NCBI RefSeq assembly: GCF_002078875.1
Contig: NC_034409.1
Coordinates: 107,432,935-107,496,934 of the forward strand
From: Numida meleagris
Taxonomy: Eukaryota; Chordata; Aves; Galliformes; Numididae
Length of the DNA stretch: 64,000 nt
Direction of reading: 5' to 3'
Below the pieces are notes generated by a model. The model worked only from the letters and a program-made list of their open reading frames with translations, was not told the origin of the DNA and ran no database searches. Made by a program: the position numbers and the translations under genes. Positions 63,948 through 64,000 of this stretch are shown in pieces; the first letter of the stretch is position 1; the number at the start of each line of letters is the position of its first letter.

Positions 63948-63965
63948 TTATTATTATTATTATTA
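63948..63965. repeat. (TTA)n microsatellite
   Basis: Six tandem TTA units next to the CR1 fragment. Confidence 0.8.
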
Positions 63966-64000
63966 CACGGTTTTCCCATTATTTTCCAGAAGACGCGCAG

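Larger units (their letters stand above)
57081..64000. other. Gene-free region upstream of RSPH1
   Basis: Apart from the CR1 copies at 57.3-58.3 and 63.8 kb, no exon or RNA gene was recognised. In human the next gene is SLC37A1, but none of its transmembrane exons were seen. Only its 5' non-coding part could lie here, and I cannot identify it. Confidence 0.55.

Overview
The window is vertebrate nuclear DNA and almost certainly from a galliform bird, most likely chicken or a close relative. Genes are cut into short exons with GT/AG introns. At least thirteen CR1 LINE fragments are scattered through it, several with the bird-typical 3' end built from repeats of ATTCTATG. A mariner-type element resembling Galluhop sits in one intron. 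Nothing looks prokaryotic, viral or plasmid-borne.

Three complete protein-coding genes can be rebuilt exon by exon, and every junction keeps the reading frame. Their order and orientation match human 21q22.3. (1) TMPRSS3, minus strand, 4235-16950, has 12 coding exons and a predicted 516 aa. It is a type II transmembrane serine protease with TM, LDLa, SRCR and trypsin domains. (2) UBASH3A (STS-2/TULA), plus strand, 19343-37835, has 14 coding exons and a predicted 623 aa with UBA, 2H-phosphoesterase-like, SH3 and histidine-phosphatase domains. (3) RSPH1, minus strand, 48781-56817, has 9 coding exons and a predicted 327 aa: a MORN-repeat radial-spoke-head protein with a very acidic tail. TMPRSS3 and UBASH3A are divergent, with 2.4 kb between start codons. 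UBASH3A and RSPH1 are convergent across about 11 kb. The genes do not form a functional unit: one is an epithelial/inner-ear protease, one a lymphocyte signalling regulator and one a motile-cilium component. The linkage is conserved synteny.

Region by region: 1-4.2 kb is gene-free 3' flank of TMPRSS3. 4.2-17 kb is TMPRSS3, with two CR1 pieces and the mariner-like element in introns. 17-19.3 kb is the divergent intergenic region with a CR1 copy. 19.3-37.8 kb is UBASH3A, with four CR1 copies in introns. 37.8-48.7 kb is gene-free and holds two CR1 3' fragments plus a decayed piece that reads like the esterase-type ORF1 of a CR1-class element. 48.7-56.8 kb is RSPH1, with two intronic CR1 copies. 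56.76-57.08 kb is a CpG island at the RSPH1 5' end with two X-box-like sites. 57.3-58.3 kb is the longest CR1 copy, with a dead reverse-transcriptase remnant. 58.3-64 kb shows no recognisable gene.

I found no novel biological system. The observations most worth checking are an unusual C-terminal extension of TMPRSS3, the CR1 ORF1-like remnant, the X-box-like sites, and the weak donor of RSPH1 exon 1.
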